From NCBI GenBank assembly GCA_016794365.1, contig JAEUKB010000030.1, forward strand, positions 1 through 64,000: DNA of 64,000 nucleotides, in the 5' to 3' direction. Positions 54,678-63,138 of the stretch are shown one piece after another (position 1 is the stretch's first letter; every line of letters begins with the position of its first letter). A model generated the notes under the pieces. It was given only the letters and a program-made list of their open reading frames with translations. It searched no databases and was not told the DNA's origin. The position numbers were made by a program, and so were the translations under genes. The stretch is from Myxococcales bacterium (GTDB lineage Bacteria > Myxococcota_A > Polyangia > Palsa-1104 > JAEUJZ01).

Positions 54678-57600
54678 TCAGGTTGCGCAATGCTCGGAGG
54701 ATCCGCTGATGCGATGACAGACTGCTCGGATTTGATCGGTCAGCGTCGCTACGGACTGCAAAAGGATGTTGTGGTCTGCCTGTAGCAAATGGATCTCGCA
54801 AGGAGCCGTGGTTGCGTCTTTCCATCCACGCAGCGCTTCCGGCGGTACAAAGCGATCGTGCTGTCCCAAAAAGGCGGTAATCGGTACATTGATCGGCTCC
54901 TCGGGCGTGTACGAATAGCTGACCAGCAGCGTACTGTCCGCACGCAGCATGTGCTCGGGGAGCGCTGGGTCCACCGTCACCCGCACAAGCTTTAGCGATT
55001 CCAGCAGCCGCGAAGTGGAAATCAGGTGAACCGGGCCGGACCAGTACAGGTGCGGAGCATCCGTCGCTGCAACAAAGAGATGACGAGGCAGCGGTCTGCC
55101 AGTGCGCCGCAGTCGGCGTGTGACCTCGAACATCAGAATCGAGCCGATGTTGTGTCCAAGGAACGCGAACGGACGATCAAGCTGGGGCTCAAGCGCAGCC
55201 GTAATGAAGTCCACCAGATCATCGACTCGGCGTAGCGGCGGCTCTGCTGTCCGTGCGCCGTAGCCTGGCCTCTCGATGACGCAGACCTCGATCGAATCAC
55301 CGAGTCGCTCCGACCACGAATCAAACACCGAAGGAAGCTCCCAAGCCCCGGGGAAGCAGAACAGACGCAGCGCCGATTCGTGCCGAGGCACCAAGGTCTT
55401 GAGCCACCTTCCATTCGTGCGTTTTTGCGCAAAGACCGCAACGTGATGCAAAAGCTCTTCGTTGAGAATGCGCAGCATCGCAGCTCGCTCCGGGTTGATG
55501 AAGTAGTGCTCTCCGGGAAAGACGATCTGCTCGAAACGCGACGTGGTCATTGCGCGCCAGGCTGCGGTCCGATCCGGCGGACCCAGCTGATCTTCGCGAC
55601 CGCAGAACAGCGTAACCGGCATGTCCAGCTGCATGTGCGAGCCACACGCGTACCGGATTGCCATGTTGAAGTCTGCGCTCACAGCGGGCAGCAGATCGCG
55701 AACGCTCTCATCATCGCCCAAGATGGACTCGTCCGCGAAGCCGAGCAGCCGCAGGATCTCCAGGAACTCATCGCTCGCAGAAGAGGTCAAGACCGGCGGC
55801 AACAGATACTGCGGCGGCGGCATCGCACCTGAGGGGAAGATATGGACCGGCTTGTGCCCGTGCTGCTCCGCCAGCTTTCGGATGGTCTCGTACATGACCA
55901 TGGCACCGATGCAGTGACCGAACATTGCAAAGGGCCGATCCAAAAAGGGCAGCAGCTCCGGAACGAGCGCAGCGACCATCTCGTCCACCGAATGAAGAAG
56001 CGGCTCATGCGTGCGCTCCTGGCGTCCCGGAGGCTGGATGGCAAGAAGCTCGATCTCCGGCGGGAGCAACTCGACCCACGGAGTATAGATAGACGCATTT
56101 CCGCCAGCGTACGGAAAGCAGATCAAGCGCAGCGTAGCCTGCGGATTGGGCCGTGGCCTTACGATCCACTGTCCGGGAGGCAGCGTCACGGGCGACAAAC
56201 CTGCATCCGGCCACAGCTGCGCTGCAATCAGCGCCGCCAGCGCATCGAGCTGACCGCTGGCCAGGATGTCCTTGATCGGAACCCGGAATCCGAGATCCTT
56301 CTCGATGCAATTGCGCAGCTCCAGCCCCATCAGCGAGTCCATACCGAACGCGTGAAAGGACATGTCGGCGGCAACCCGGCTGGGATCCAAGTGCGCCGTC
56401 TCGGCTACGACGCTGCGTAGATAGCTGGCAAGCAGCTCGGCCCGTCGCTCCGGTACTGCTGATAGTAACCGTTCGCGGACTCGACGCACGGCAGAGTGCG
56501 CGCTCTGGGTTCCCTGCGGGCGAGCGCCGTGCTGGAAAGCCGACCAAAAAGTGCCTTGGGACAGATGCGGAAACAGCGCCAGATGGCGATCGATCGAAAG
56601 CTGCATCACAGTCAGCTCGCTGTGCGGCCCGGCCAGCGCGCGAGCCAGCGCATCATGAGCCGTCGCGAGTCGTAGCGGCTCCATCGCGCCAACAGCAGCC
56701 GCTTCCCCCTTGGCGTCTACCAGCATGCCCGCCTCGGCGAAGGCTCCCCACTGCATGCTGAGCACAGGCAGTCCAAGAACGCGACGGGTGCGCGCCAGAC
56801 CGTCCAAAAAAGCGTTCGCCGCTGCGTAGCCGCCACAACCGAGCAGTCCCAGGACCGCCGAGGCCGATGAGTACATCACGAAAAAGTCGAGCGGTAGCCC
56901 CATGGTGGCGACGTGAAGGTTCCAGCCACCACGGATCTTGGGTGCAGTGACCGCCAGCAGCGACTCACGCGAGATCTCTGGAACCGTGGGGCTGACACCG
57001 GCTGCATGCACGATGCCGCGCAGGGGTGGCATGTCATCGGCGATGGAGGCCAGCAGCTGCGCGACCTCTTCACGCTTTGCGACATCCGCGCTCGCGAGAA
57101 AAACGCGCGCTCCGGCACGTTCGAGCGCAGCGATCGCACCCTGCGCGATGACCCCCGGCGCTCGACGAGAAGCAAGCACCAGGTGGCGGGCTCCCCGTTC
57201 GACCATCCACCGCGCCAGTGAAAGCCCCAAACCGCCCAGTCCTCCGGTGATCAGGTAGCTGCCATCGGATCGAAACTCCGGCCCGTTCGGCGAGGCAGCC
57301 GGAAGCTCGGCACGCACGAGCTGCGCGCAGTAACAGCCCTCATTTCGCAGCGCAATCTGCATCGCCCCGCCAGCCGTATTCAGCACCACCTGAAGCAGTC
57401 GCTCGATGTCTAACGCACCGCTGTGCTGCGGGAGATCAACCAGGACCGGACACAGCTCGGGGTGCTCAAGCGCCAGGGACCGACCCAGTCCCCACAGCGG
57501 TGCCTGTGCGAGCGCGGATCCATCAGCTGGCCCCGTCACCTGCTGTGTGCCCGCCGTGATCAAATACAGCCGGGGCGCTTGCGGCCTCTGAAGCTTCGCC

Positions 57601-60600
57601 AGCGCGGCAGCCAAGAGAGCTGCACTCAGCGTGCTGCGTACGAGATCGGCATCGAGTGTATCGGCTGTCGTCTCGTTAGTAGTCGCAGCGTCCAGGCTCC
57701 ACAGATGGATCGCGCCACGCAGCGTCGCATCCGCCGTCGTCACCTCCCGCAGCAGACGCGCATGGTGTTCGGGGTTGGCCGGATCGATCGTAATGTGAAG
57801 CGGACTGACCGCTGCATATTCCTGGCCCGCAGTGACCTGGATGCAGCGCTGACCTTGGGCCTCCAGCAGTGCGGCCAGCGAGGCTCCTGCGCCTTTGGCA
57901 TCCTGAAACAAGATCCAGACGCCGGGCGCTACCGCACGCGAGCCTTCCATTTTCTGGAGCTGCCAGGATATCGAGAAGAACAGCTCCTGCGATGCATCGG
58001 CCGGGCGCGCTCGGGATTGATTCACACCAACCGGCGGATCGACCCAGTAGCGCTGTCGCTGCCACGGATAGGTTGGCAGCAACGTGACGGTCCCGCCCTC
58101 TGCGAACAAGCGCGGCCAGATCACCTGGCTGCCGCTCACGTACAGCGCTGCGAGCGTACGCAGGACGGATCGACGCTCATCCTGGTGTCGTCGCAGTGTC
58201 GCATGGACCTGGAATCCGCGACCAGCGGCTGCGAGCACTTGTTCCAAGGACAGAGCCAGCACCGGATGCGGGCCCACTTCGATAAAAATCTGTCCGCCAT
58301 CCGCCTGCGCAGCGCGTACCGCATCGGAAAACCGCACAGTCTGGCGAATGTTTCGTCCCCAGTACGCTGGCTCGAGCGGCTCGCTACCCAGCGGACCGCC
58401 TGTGACCGTGCTGAACATCGCGATCGCAAAGCCAGGCGGCGTAGCGACTGAAGTGAGCGTGCGCAGGTCTCCCAATTCGTCCAGAAAGTCCGCGACGAGC
58501 GGCGACATCTGCGGGCTATGGAACGCATAGTTCACGCGCAACGGACGGGCTGGCTGCCCCGCTTTCGCAAGCTCATCAACCAGGGCATCGATTGCGGCGG
58601 GCTCCCCCGAAAGGACCACGGAGCCTGGGTCATTGACCGCAGCCACACCGACTCGATCATCCAAACTGGCGACCGCTGCGAGAGCTTCCGGCTCGCTCAT
58701 CGGCACCGACACCATCTTGCCGCGCCCCGTGGCCTGCTGCATAACGCGCGCTCGGATCACGACCAAGTGCGCCGCCTGCGCCAGGCTGAGACGACCCGAG
58801 ACGTAAGCCGCTGCGACTTCGCCGACGCTGTGACCAATCACGGCGCTCGGTGTCACCCCATACGAAATCAGGAGCTGCGCGAGGGCTACCTCCAGTGCAA
58901 ACAGAGCTGGCTGGGCAATCAGCGTGTCGCTCAGGCGCGAGGTCTCCTCGGGCTCCGCAAGCGCTTCCAAGATCGAAAAGCCCGCTTCACGACGGATCGC
59001 TTCATCACAAGCGTGGAGCGCATCACGGAACACCGGCTCTTCCCGCTGTAGCGTCTGACCCATGCCCGCCCACTGCGAGCCTTGACCAGGGAATACGAAC
59101 ACGACCTTGGGAGGACTGGCTGCCGACTTTCCACTGGCCAATCCTGCTGGCGTCTGTCCATCGGCGAAGGCTGCCAGGGCCGCCGCGATCTCAGCCTTCG
59201 TCGATCCAACCACGCCCAGGCGATGCACATGGTGAGTCCGTCGAACGCTCGCGGTATAAGCAATGTCGTGTAGCGACCCTTCAGACGCTGCGGAAAACAG
59301 ATCCTCGTAGCGCTTCGCCAAGGCAGTGAGCGCTTCTGGGGACCGAGCAGACAGCGGCAACAGGTAGCACGATGCCGATTGCACAGGTCGCGGCTCGACG
59401 CGTGGCGCTTCCTCCAGGATGACGTGGGCGTTGGTCCCGCTGATTCCGAACGAACTGACGCCCGCACGCCGAGGCTTGGCACTGGCAGGCCATGACATGG
59501 CTTGGGTCGGCAGCACAAACGGCGTCCCATCCAGAGAGATACGCGGGTTCAGCGTCCTGAAGTTCAGGTTGGGCGGGATGGCCCCGTGCTGTAGGCACAA
59601 GATGGTCTTCAAAAGACCTGTCACCCCGGCGGCTCCCGCTGTGTGACCGACGTTGGTCTTGACCGCTCCCAGCACACAGTGCGATCCGTCCGCTCGCGGC
59701 TTGCCAAGGACTTCGCGCAGGGCCTCGAACTCGATGGGATCCCCGAGCGGAGTCCCGGTCCCATGCGTTTCGACGTAGCCGATGTCTTCGGGCGACACCT
59801 TGGCCAGCTCCAGCGCACGACGCAGCAGCGCTTGTTGCGACAACACATTCGGCACCGTCAGTCCCGAAGTACGACCGTCATGGTTGGCCGCCGAGCTACG
59901 AATAATGGCCAGGATTGGATCCCCGTCCCGTACCGCATCGGCGGCGCGCTTCAAGACGACCATGCCGCACCCTTCGCCCAGCGCAAAGCCGTTGGCTTCG
60001 GCATCGAAGGTCTTGCATCGCCCGTCTGGAGACATCGCTTGCAGCTCAGCGGTGGACTCGATGTTCTCGCGAAGCAGGATCAAGTTCACGCCACCGGCCA
60101 GCGCCAGGTTGCTCTCTTGGGTGCGAAGGCTCTGGCAGGCCAGGTGGACAGCCACCATCGAAGACGAACACGCCGTGTCCAGCGTCAGACACGGTCCCTG
60201 CAACCCGAGCGTATACGAGATCCGACCCGCCGCCGTGCTCAGCAGTCCGCCGAGGACTCCGTACACATCAGGCGCCAGCGACTGCCTGACCAAAAAAGAG
60301 TAGTCGAAGCTCGACATCCCCAGGAAGACGCCGGTGCGCGTCCCCATCAGACGCTCGATGGGCTGTCCGGCGCGCTCTAGCGATTCCCAGCACAGCTCCA
60401 GCAACATCCGATGCTGCGGATCCAGACGAGTGGCCTCTCGCGGAGAGATGTTAAAAAACGCCGCATCAAAGCCATCGACGGAATCCAGCATGCCCGCCCA
60501 GCGCGTGGCCGTGTGTACGCTCTCACTGGGATCGACGGTCCATCGGTTCGACGGAATGCGACGGATTCCGTCCACGCCAGCGATAAGAGACTGCCAGAAG

Positions 60601-60764
60601 GACTCCGGATCTGTTCCGCCGCCAGGTAAGCGACACGCCATGCCGATGACTGCGATCGGCGTCTGCTCTGTACTCTCTCGCTGCTCCAGCTGGGCCTTCA
60701 GCTCAGCAATCTTTGTGAGTGAACGAGCAAACAGCTCTCGGAAGTTCGGACTCTCACCGCTCAT
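54678..60764 (-). CDS. Terminal PKS module PKS3 (KS-AT-KR-ACP-TE-TE)
   Basis: The protein has 2028 residues. Docking helix NFRELFARSLTKIAELKAQL comes first. KS has Cys ~197 (LDTACSSS), AT has Ser ~643 (GHSVGEVAAAY, VNYAFHSPQM), and a structural KR half plus KR follow (GGLGGLGL ~1169, YAAAN). ACP has Ser ~1474 (GMDSLMGLEL). Two tandem thioesterase-type alpha/beta hydrolases end the protein. TE1 (~1540-1790) opens with LICFPYAGGNASIYTPWVEL and has FGHCIG at its nucleophile elbow; TE2 (~1800-2020) opens with LRLFCFPGAWE and has LGHNIG. Normal elbows are GHSxG, so TE1 has Cys and TE2 has Asn. His of GEHYF and QADHN are kept. There is no cMT, DH or ER. It ends the chain although its gene is transcribed first. 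Confidence 0.92.
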   Translation of the reverse strand: MSGESPNFRELFARSLTKIAELKAQLEQRESTEQTPIAVIGMACRLPGGGTDPESFWQSLIAGVDGIRRIPSNRWTVDPSESVHTATRWAGMLDSVDGFDAAFFNISPREATRLDPQHRMLLELCWESLERAGQPIERLMGTRTGVFLGMSSFDYSFLVRQSLAPDVYGVLGGLLSTAAGRISYTLGLQGPCLTLDTACSSSMVAVHLACQSLRTQESNLALAGGVNLILLRENIESTAELQAMSPDGRCKTFDAEANGFALGEGCGMVVLKRAADAVRDGDPILAIIRSSAANHDGRTSGLTVPNVLSQQALLRRALELAKVSPEDIGYVETHGTGTPLGDPIEFEALREVLGKPRADGSHCVLGAVKTNVGHTAGAAGVTGLLKTILCLQHGAIPPNLNFRTLNPRISLDGTPFVLPTQAMSWPASAKPRRAGVSSFGISGTNAHVILEEAPRVEPRPVQSASCYLLPLSARSPEALTALAKRYEDLFSAASEGSLHDIAYTASVRRTHHVHRLGVVGSTKAEIAAALAAFADGQTPAGLASGKSAASPPKVVFVFPGQGSQWAGMGQTLQREEPVFRDALHACDEAIRREAGFSILEALAEPEETSRLSDTLIAQPALFALEVALAQLLISYGVTPSAVIGHSVGEVAAAYVSGRLSLAQAAHLVVIRARVMQQATGRGKMVSVPMSEPEALAAVASLDDRVGVAAVNDPGSVVLSGEPAAIDALVDELAKAGQPARPLRVNYAFHSPQMSPLVADFLDELGDLRTLTSVATPPGFAIAMFSTVTGGPLGSEPLEPAYWGRNIRQTVRFSDAVRAAQADGGQIFIEVGPHPVLALSLEQVLAAAGRGFQVHATLRRHQDERRSVLRTLAALYVSGSQVIWPRLFAEGGTVTLLPTYPWQRQRYWVDPPVGVNQSRARPADASQELFFSISWQLQKMEGSRAVAPGVWILFQDAKGAGASLAALLEAQGQRCIQVTAGQEYAAVSPLHITIDPANPEHHARLLREVTTADATLRGAIHLWSLDAATTNETTADTLDADLVRSTLSAALLAAALAKLQRPQAPRLYLITAGTQQVTGPADGSALAQAPLWGLGRSLALEHPELCPVLVDLPQHSGALDIERLLQVVLNTAGGAMQIALRNEGCYCAQLVRAELPAASPNGPEFRSDGSYLITGGLGGLGLSLARWMVERGARHLVLASRRAPGVIAQGAIAALERAGARVFLASADVAKREEVAQLLASIADDMPPLRGIVHAAGVSPTVPEISRESLLAVTAPKIRGGWNLHVATMGLPLDFFVMYSSASAVLGLLGCGGYAAANAFLDGLARTRRVLGLPVLSMQWGAFAEAGMLVDAKGEAAAVGAMEPLRLATAHDALARALAGPHSELTVMQLSIDRHLALFPHLSQGTFWSAFQHGARPQGTQSAHSAVRRVRERLLSAVPERRAELLASYLRSVVAETAHLDPSRVAADMSFHAFGMDSLMGLELRNCIEKDLGFRVPIKDILASGQLDALAALIAAQLWPDAGLSPVTLPPGQWIVRPRPNPQATLRLICFPYAGGNASIYTPWVELLPPEIELLAIQPPGRQERTHEPLLHSVDEMVAALVPELLPFLDRPFAMFGHCIGAMVMYETIRKLAEQHGHKPVHIFPSGAMPPPQYLLPPVLTSSASDEFLEILRLLGFADESILGDDESVRDLLPAVSADFNMAIRYACGSHMQLDMPVTLFCGREDQLGPPDRTAAWRAMTTSRFEQIVFPGEHYFINPERAAMLRILNEELLHHVAVFAQKRTNGRWLKTLVPRHESALRLFCFPGAWELPSVFDSWSERLGDSIEVCVIERPGYGARTAEPPLRRVDDLVDFITAALEPQLDRPFAFLGHNIGSILMFEVTRRLRRTGRPLPRHLFVAATDAPHLYWSGPVHLISTSRLLESLKLVRVTVDPALPEHMLRADSTLLVSYSYTPEEPINVPITAFLGQHDRFVPPEALRGWKDATTAPCEIHLLQADHNILLQSVATLTDQIRAVCHRISGSSEHCAT

Positions 60765-60767
60765 CGG

Positions 60768-61118
60768 ATGCATGCCTCGGCAGACGGGGACTGGGAACCC
60801 AGCGAAGGAAATCACTCGACGCAGCAGCATGCAGCGACGAAGGGGAGACGACACAGGCAGATCTGTTCGGCAACCAGCTCAACAGGGGCCTTCATACTGA
60901 ATGAGCCAGCGCTTGTCCACTCAGCAAAAGCGGTCAGGCCCAGGCTGGCTGGCGCAGCATGTCTGCGCGCAACGAGCGCTGAATCACCAACAACATCCGG
61001 TGACTCATCCAGCGGCGTTAGGTTTCGATTGGACGCATCGCGAGGCGGGAAGGACAGCCAACTCGATCAGCTCTCCGACGAAGAGCTGGTCCAGATGGCA
61101 GAAGAGCTACTTATTTAG
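60768..61118 (+). pseudogene. Orphan PKS C-terminal docking peptide
   Basis: A plus-strand frame ends in SQLDQLSDEELVQMAEELLI. The C-terminal docking peptides of PKS1 (KIEQLSDEALAEIGKALLS) and PKS2 (DLDQLSDEDLARLGKDLLG) are plainly the same type. Upstream of it (about 60886-61040) the frame has no ACP or other PKS domain. Its only ATG (60768) lies inside the start region of divergent PKS3. It is either the vestige of a lost PKS gene on this strand or a free docking peptide. The stop overlaps the end of the convergent gene at 61115. Confidence 0.5.
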
Positions 61119-61468
61119 CGGAAGATCTTCGACAGCTTGAACTGCTTGCCACCTTTGCGGCTTGCGCGGCCCCAGTTGTACGAAAAGTCACGCAGCCAGC
61201 CGTCCCGACGCTTCTTGTTCGAGCGGCCATGGCGAGAAAGGTATTCGTCAGCAGTCTTACGATTTGACCGTGCATAGCCGCGCGCTGCGCGCTCCCAGAG
61301 CCGGACCAGGCCTTTGCTCTGCTTCTTTTTCTTCTTCTTCTGCTTGACCACTACGCGACCGATATGGCCTTCACCTCGACCGTCGCTGGATTCAGCCTTC
61401 AAGATGGTGATGCGCTTGATGGACTTGGGAAGCTTCGACTTGATCGTTCGCATGTTTAACCTCTTCAA
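61115..61468 (-). CDS. Small basic protein of unknown function
   Basis: This 117-residue protein is strongly basic, with a Lys run in the middle and a conserved-looking end: SRHGRSNKKRRDGWLRDFSY followed by NWGRASRKGGKQFKLSKIFR. It resembles a small uncharacterised proteobacterial family (from memory DUF6312-like). It is divergent to the gene at 61549, and the two probably share the 80-base promoter region. High charge suggests nucleic acid or polyanion binding. Its place inside the PKS locus may be chance. Confidence 0.65.
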   Translation of the reverse strand: MKRLNMRTIKSKLPKSIKRITILKAESSDGRGEGHIGRVVVKQKKKKKKQSKGLVRLWERAARGYARSNRKTADEYLSRHGRSNKKRRDGWLRDFSYNWGRASRKGGKQFKLSKIFR

Positions 61469-61480
61469 ACTGTCAGCCGG

Positions 61481-61508
61481 TTGACAATACTCAACGCCAA
61501 ACTATACA
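61481..61508 (+). promoter_or_regulatory. Sigma-70 promoter for the 61549 gene
   Basis: A perfect TTGACA (61481-61486), a 16-base spacer and TATACA (61503-61508) lie 41 bases before the ATG. AAGAGGT (61536-61542) is the ribosome site. Confidence 0.65.
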
Positions 61509-61548
61509 ATGCAATAACGTAATCCACAATCCAAAAAGAGGTCGAACA

Positions 61549-61842
61549 ATGAGCACTGAGCAACCAGGAACCGGGTCCGCGTCCGCCAAGGCCGCCAAGC
61601 AAGAAGCGTCCAGCTCCGCGCGCGAGCCGATTGTCGTTGACATGGGAAAAAAGAGCCGTAAGCAGGTCCGCAAGCTGCGCAAAGGCCGCCCCGGTCGCTT
61701 GCTGGATCGCGTCGAGGACACGATCGAGCACCTGCGTGAAAACGGTGCCATCGGCGAAGACGTTCAGCCGATCGTCATCGTGGTCAAAGAGCGCGTCCGC
61801 AACCGTGGCAAGCGCCTGTCCAAGATGTGGGGACTTGGCTAA
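61549..61842 (+). CDS. Small basic protein (DUF6200-like)
   Basis: The protein has 97 residues. An Ala/Ser-rich leader is followed by the core IVVDMGKKSRKQVRKLRKGR, then RLLDRVEDTIEHLRENGAIG and VQPIVIVVKERVRNRG. This reads like a small uncharacterised family I remember as DUF6200, typically in Burkholderia-like and deltaproteobacterial genomes. No catalytic motif is present. A strong promoter and ribosome site precede it. Partnering with the divergent gene at 61115 is likely from layout. Confidence 0.65.
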   Translation: MSTEQPGTGSASAKAAKQEASSSAREPIVVDMGKKSRKQVRKLRKGRPGRLLDRVEDTIEHLRENGAIGEDVQPIVIVVKERVRNRGKRLSKMWGLG

Positions 61843-61923
61843 CCCGCACAGGGAATTCCGAAGGATGCGACCGCCGCGCTTCCTGCTCCACTTTGCGAAC
61901 AGCGGCGCGTATCCTGGCTCGCT

Positions 61924-62700
61924 GTGCCACCTGAACTGACCGCAACGTGGATTGTCCGAAACGCTCCGAATGAAGCCGCTGCGCTGCGACTGTTCTGTCT
62001 GCCCTATAGCGGTGGGAGCGCTTCCGTCTTTCGACAGTGGCAACGTCTGCTGTCGATTCCCGAGCTAGAAGTCTGCGCCATTCAGCTACCGGGTCGCGAA
62101 CAGCGCTTTCAAGAGCGTCCCTTTTTCCACATGCACGAGCTGATTCCTGCGCTGGGAGAAGCCATCTTGCCGCTGCTGGATCGTCCGTTTGTGCTGTTCG
62201 GGCACAGCCTTGGCGCGCTGATTGCATTCTGTCTGTCGCGCTGGCTCCGCAGTGAGCAGCGTCGGATGCCTCGTCTGTTGATGGTGTCGGGACGCGCTGC
62301 GCCGCAGGTGGGATTGCGTCGGCCTCCCGTTCATCACTTGCCTGACGCTGCGTTCATCCAAGAGCTGGCCTATTACGGAGCCACGCCCAAAGCCGTTCTC
62401 GACGATCCCGAGCTGCGCGAGCTGTTTCTCCCGATGCTGCGCGCCGACTTTTCCCTCTTCGAGACGTATACGCACAAGGAAGAGCCGCCGCTGCCCTGCC
62501 CCATCGTGGCCTGCACGGGCGAAAGCGATCATGCGGTGCTTCGCGCGGATGTTGAGTCCTGGCGAGTACAGACAGCGTCCACGTTCACGCTGCACACGTT
62601 CGACGGAGGACACTTCTTTTTGAACACCGCCAGCGCTGCCCTGCTCCAGATCCTGGCTGGCGAGCTGCGCGCCCTCCTCGCTGCACCATCCAGTCCGTAA
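61924..62700 (+). CDS. Type II thioesterase (editing, alpha/beta hydrolase)
   Basis: This 258-residue stand-alone thioesterase starts with a GTG. It has LFCLPYSGGSASVFRQWQRL near residue 20, IQLPGREQRFQE near 60, nucleophile elbow FGHSLGALIAF near residue 97 and the catalytic His in DGGHFFLN near residue 235. Type II thioesterases free stalled or mis-primed carrier proteins of PKS/NRPS systems. Its canonical Ser contrasts with the Cys and Asn of the two domains fused to PKS3. It lies at the border of the PKS locus, oriented away from it. Confidence 0.9.
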   Translation: MPPELTATWIVRNAPNEAAALRLFCLPYSGGSASVFRQWQRLLSIPELEVCAIQLPGREQRFQERPFFHMHELIPALGEAILPLLDRPFVLFGHSLGALIAFCLSRWLRSEQRRMPRLLMVSGRAAPQVGLRRPPVHHLPDAAFIQELAYYGATPKAVLDDPELRELFLPMLRADFSLFETYTHKEEPPLPCPIVACTGESDHAVLRADVESWRVQTASTFTLHTFDGGHFFLNTASAALLQILAGELRALLAAPSSP

Positions 62701-62910
62701 CACGGCCCGCCCCTCGTCCTCCTCCTCCTGTCCTCCTCCTGTCCTCCTCCTCCTATCCCTCATGCTCCTCCTCCTATCCCTCATGCTCCTCCTCCTATCC
62801 CTCATGCTCCTCCTCCTGTCCTCCTCCTGTCCTCCTCCTGTCCTCCTCCTCCTATCCCTCATGCTCCTCCTCCTGTCCTCCTCCTGTCCTCCTCCATCTG
62901 TGATCCCTCG
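62701..62910. repeat. CTCCTC/ATCCCTCATG microsatellite-like tract
   Basis: The tract has runs of CCTCCT with interspersed TATCCCTCATGCTCCTCCTCC units of about 21 bases, repeated three to four times. On the minus strand it reads as purine-rich GAGGAGGA. No gene is supported. It separates the thioesterase gene from the AarF gene. Confidence 0.75.
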
Positions 62911-62954
62911 CCCTGTTCTGGATGTGCTGGCCAGTTTTCTCTTGTTTTTTATGT

Positions 62955-62984
62955 TTGACAAAATACATGTAATTTCAGTACGAT
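62955..62984 (+). promoter_or_regulatory. Sigma-70-like promoter upstream of the AarF/UbiB-like gene
   Basis: TTGACA (62955-62960), an 18-base spacer and TACGAT (62979-62984) lie 154 bases before the ATG. The long leader (62985-63138) shows no riboswitch that I recognise. Confidence 0.45.
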
Positions 62985-63138
62985 AACCCCTTGCGATGAG
63001 AAGGTAGCTTCCCCTCCTGCCGACGGAACGTAGCGAGCTGACAAGGATCTTCCCGAAGGTGCAAGACCCGCTGTCATCGCTCCCTGAGCGCTCTGCCAGG
63101 ATCGAGACGTTGCCGACCGCGTGTACCGAGAGCAGCCG

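Noticed and set aside
62086..62961. 291-codon minus-strand ORF rich in Arg/Asp
   Set aside because: Antisense to the thioesterase and the CTCCTC repeat tract; repetitive RDRRRS-type sequence is a repeat artefact.
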